Source: an uncultured Opitutaceae bacterium (GTDB lineage Bacteria > Verrucomicrobiota > Verrucomicrobiia > Opitutales > Opitutaceae). Taken from it: 64,000 nucleotides of DNA. The number at the start of each line of letters is the position of its first letter. Positions within the stretch are counted from its first letter, which is position 1. The notes beneath the pieces are model-generated. The model saw nothing but the letters and a program-made list of their open reading frames with translations, was not told the origin of the DNA and searched no databases. Location: NCBI GenBank assembly GCA_937889545.1, contig CALAOT010000011.1, positions 1 to 64,000 of the forward strand, read 5' to 3'. Shown here in pieces: positions 61,505 to 64,000 of this stretch. Position numbers and translations under genes: made by a program.

Positions 61505-63643
61505 ATGAAAAGGCCCATCCCGGAGTCTCTGCTGTACGCCTTCACCCGCTTCCTCCTGCGGCTGGTCTTCCGGGTCCGGGGGCTCGAGCACTATCCGACG
61601 GGCGGCCGGCGGCTCGTCATCGCCAACCACACGTCGTGGCTCGACGCCGCCCTGCTGGCGGCGTTCCTGCCGGACAGGCCCGTCTTCGCGGTGCACACCC
61701 AGATCGCGCGTCTGCGCTGGGTGAGGCCGTTCCTCAGGCTGGTGACCGCGTATCCGATCGACCCCACGCAGCCGATGCTGCTCAAGAGGCTTTGCGCCTG
61801 CGTCGAGGAGGGTTTTGTGGTGGTGATCTTCCCTGAGGGCCGGCTGAGCACGACCGGCGGCCTCATGAAGGTGTACGACGGGGCCGGATTCATCGCGCAC
61901 CGCACCGGGGCGGCGATCGTGCCCGTGCACATCGACGGGGCCCATCTGTCGGTCTTCACCCGGCTCGCGCACAAGTACAGGCGGCGGTGCTTCCCCCGGA
62001 TCACGCTCACGCTAAGCCCGCCGGCCTCCATCGCGGAATCCATGCCGCGGGACGAGTGGACGCCGTTCGTCTACAGGCTCCTGAGCGAGAGCGCGTTCTC
62101 GGCGCAGAACCCGGCCCATTCGGTCTACCGCGAGCTGATCGTGGCCTCGCGGAGGCACGGCGGGGGCCGCCTGATCTGGGAGGGGCCGGACGGGCAGGGG
62201 CTCACCTACGCCCAGATCCTGGGCCGCTCGGCATACCTGGGCGCGCGCTTCGCGCGGGTGACGGAGCCCGGCTCCATCGTGGGGGTCATGATGCCCACGG
62301 GCCCCCAGGGCGCGCTCGCCTTCTGGGGGCTGCAGTTCAGCCACCGCGTCCCGGCGTGGCTCAATTTCACGATGGGCGTCTCCGCATTCGCATCCACCGT
62401 GCGGACCGCAGTGGTCCGGAGCGTCGTGACATCGCGGTCCTTCGTCGGAGCCGCCCACCTGGAGGGCCATGTCGCGGCGCTCCTGGGGATGGGTGTGGCG
62501 CTGGTCTACCTCGAGGACATGAGGCCCCGGGGGCGCTGGAAGCTCCGCGCGGCGTGGATGCGGCTCAATCCCGCCGCCCGGTACGCCCGGCACGAGGCCC
62601 GCTGGATCGGCGCGGGCCGGGACCGCCGCGGCGCCATCCTCTTCACGTCGGGGTCCTCGGGGCTGCCGAAGGCCGTCGTGCTCTCCCACGCCAACCTCCT
62701 CGCGAACGTGGCCCAGCTGCGGGCGCGGATCGACTTCGCCCACAGCGACTGCGTCTTCAACGCCCTGCCGCTCTTCCACGCCTTCGGACTCACCGGGGGG
62801 ATGCTGACGCCGCTCCTTTCCGGTGTGCGGACGGTCCTTTACCCGACGCCGCTCCACTACGGGCTCATCCCGGAATTCATCTACAGCGCCACTGCCACGA
62901 TCTTCTTCGCGACGAACTCGTTCCTGAACGGCTACGCGCGCAAGGCCCACGCCTACGACTTCTTCGCCCTTAGGTATGTCTTTGCGGGAGCGGAGAAGCT
63001 CCAGCCGGCCACCCAGAAGCTGTGGAGCGAGCGCTTCGGCATCCGGATCTTCGAGGGCTACGGCACGACGGAGGCCTCGCCCGCCCTGACGATGAACACG
63101 CCGCTCTGCTACAAGCCGGGCACGGTGGGCCAGTTCATCCCGGGGATCGATTACCGGCTGGAGCCCGTGCCCGGCACCTCGGGAGGCCGGCTCTTTTTTC
63201 GTGGCCCGAACCGGATGATGGGATACTACCTTGCCGACCGGCCGGGGGTCCTGGCCGAAACGGGCGACTGGTATGACACGGGCGACATCGTCTCCGTGGA
63301 CGGGCAGGGCTATGTCTCGATCCTGGGCCGGGCCACGCGGTTCGCGAAGATCGCCGGGGAGATGATCTCGCTGGCCGCGGTCGAGGAGGCGGTCTCCGGG
63401 GCCTGCTCCGGGGCAGTCGCCGTCGTGAGCCGGCCGCACCCGCTGAAGGGGGAGGAGCTGGTCCTGTTCACTGCCGACGCCGCGCTGACGACGGGCGCGG
63501 TCCGGGAGACCGTCCGCGCGGGGGGCCTTTCCGACCTGAGCGCGCCGAGGCAGATCAGGCTCTGCTCGCCGTTTCCCCTTCTCGGGTCCGGCAAACCCGA
63601 CCTGGTCGCGCTCCAGAAAATGGCCGGCCACGCTGTTGCGTAG
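61505..63643 (+). CDS. Aas-like bifunctional acyltransferase/acyl-ACP synthetase
   Basis: A 712-aa fusion. Residues ~25-200 are a PlsC-type acyltransferase: IANHTSWLDAALL (HX4D), then VVIFPEGRLSTTGGLMKVYDG. Residues ~215-700 are an AMP-dependent ligase: ILFTSGSSGLPKAVVLSHAN (AMP-binding P-loop), VFEGYGTTEASP-type motif seen as RIFEGYGTTEASPALTMN, WYDTGDIVSVD and the closing LGSGKPDLVALQK with the catalytic Lys. This is the arrangement of Aas, which activates a fatty acid and acylates lysophosphatidylethanolamine. It is the third gene of the operon starting at 59912. Confidence 0.9.
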   Translation: MKRPIPESLLYAFTRFLLRLVFRVRGLEHYPTGGRRLVIANHTSWLDAALLAAFLPDRPVFAVHTQIARLRWVRPFLRLVTAYPIDPTQPMLLKRLCACVEEGFVVVIFPEGRLSTTGGLMKVYDGAGFIAHRTGAAIVPVHIDGAHLSVFTRLAHKYRRRCFPRITLTLSPPASIAESMPRDEWTPFVYRLLSESAFSAQNPAHSVYRELIVASRRHGGGRLIWEGPDGQGLTYAQILGRSAYLGARFARVTEPGSIVGVMMPTGPQGALAFWGLQFSHRVPAWLNFTMGVSAFASTVRTAVVRSVVTSRSFVGAAHLEGHVAALLGMGVALVYLEDMRPRGRWKLRAAWMRLNPAARYARHEARWIGAGRDRRGAILFTSGSSGLPKAVVLSHANLLANVAQLRARIDFAHSDCVFNALPLFHAFGLTGGMLTPLLSGVRTVLYPTPLHYGLIPEFIYSATATIFFATNSFLNGYARKAHAYDFFALRYVFAGAEKLQPATQKLWSERFGIRIFEGYGTTEASPALTMNTPLCYKPGTVGQFIPGIDYRLEPVPGTSGGRLFFRGPNRMMGYYLADRPGVLAETGDWYDTGDIVSVDGQGYVSILGRATRFAKIAGEMISLAAVEEAVSGACSGAVAVVSRPHPLKGEELVLFTADAALTTGAVRETVRAGGLSDLSAPRQIRLCSPFPLLGSGKPDLVALQKMAGHAVA

Positions 63644-63673
63644 CCCGCCGGGAGCCCTGCGGCGCCCCAGCCG

Positions 63674-64000
63674 TCAGATCAGCCGACGAAGCCACTCGTC
63701 GATCTCAGGGGCGATCCGGCCTGCCGCCGCCTCGCATCCCCACGCGATGAACGCCGCCGCAACGACATCCATCAGGTAATGGGCGCGAAGGACAATTACG
63801 GCCGCCGCCTCGAGCGCGGCGATGATCGCCGCCGCCGCGGCAAGCCACGGCGGGCCCGCGCGGCCGAGCTCCATCGCCCCGAGCAACGCGATCGCCGTGT
63901 GGCCGGAGAAGAAGAAGTCGTTGTTCACGCCGTAGGTGACCAGGAGCGAGGGAATGCCGGGATGGCGCCAGATCGCGCCCCTGGGAGGGGGCAGCGAACA
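63674..64000 (-). CDS. PAP2-like phosphatase, N-terminus off the window
   Basis: About 109 C-terminal residues; the frame is open to the right edge. The segment RGAIWRHPGIPSLLVTYGVN, then NDFFFSGHTAIALLGAMELG and RAHYLMDVVAAAFIAWGCEA gives the SGH and R...H...D motifs of PAP2_C/sphingomyelin-synthase-like phosphatases. A GTG at 63928 could be misread as a start, but homology continues upstream. It converges with the Aas-like gene, fitting a lipid-related neighbourhood. Confidence 0.82.
   Translation of the reverse strand, partial: CSLPPPRGAIWRHPGIPSLLVTYGVNNDFFFSGHTAIALLGAMELGRAGPPWLAAAAAIIAALEAAAVIVLRAHYLMDVVAAAFIAWGCEAAAGRIAPEIDEWLRRLI

Noticed and set aside
62012-63631. 539-residue minus-strand frame
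   Set aside because: It is antisense to the Aas-like gene, whose acyltransferase and ligase motifs are complete.

Overview
The window is high-GC bacterial DNA, probably from a Verrucomicrobiota (Opitutales-like) or similar soil or aquatic heterotroph. That assignment is an inference: it rests on the CRTAC1-type FG-GAP protein, DUF4239, cytidylate-kinase-like and GH172 genes, and the PEGA/FHA signalling style. No rRNA marker is present.

Layout. (1) 1-21945 is ordinary chromosome: polytopic membrane proteins, a cytidylate kinase-like protein, an amidohydrolase, a MuiA-type protein, a lipoprotein, two secreted nucleases (S1/P1 and NUC1 type), a nonsense-mutated SDR, a double-length CRTAC1-like protein, then a GH32 fructan hydrolase and a sugar porter. 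(2) 22044-55939 is a ~34-kb composite genomic island in a tRNA gene with anticodon CAU. It is bounded and subdivided by eight whole or partial copies of that tRNA on the minus strand, and it carries a frameshifted tyrosine integrase, an excisionase-like protein, IS66 and ISL3 elements, two toxin-antitoxin loci (BrnT/BrnA and AbiE) and many broken genes. (3) 56074-64000 is chromosome again: a GH172 (DUF2961) enzyme, a MarR regulator with a YiiX/YebB-like peptidase, an LplT-Aas phospholipid-repair pair and a PAP2 phosphatase. GH172, sugar porter and GH32 all lie on the minus strand either side of the island, so the island seems to have split a fructan or difructose-anhydride utilisation locus.

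Two things stand out. First, the only complete copy of the tRNA (50920-51218) is interrupted in its anticodon loop by a 226-nt sequence with the P1, P2, P4, P6 and P7 elements of an Azoarcus-type (IC3-like) group I intron. Second, 27486-44437 holds an eight-gene cargo built around a P-loop protein and an Hsp70/actin-fold protein resembling SrfC and SrfB. They are joined to two FHA proteins (one fused to a NarL-like response regulator), a membrane-anchored Ser/Thr kinase with PEGA repeats, a coiled-coil membrane protein, a large protein with bacterial Ig-like repeats and a secreted protein. The set looks like an envelope-spanning, phosphorylation-controlled machine of unknown function and is the best candidate here for an undescribed system.

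Many genes in the island, and a few outside it, carry single frameshifts or stops (integrase, AbiEii, TnpA, GH32 signal peptide, SDR). These could be real decay or draft-assembly errors.
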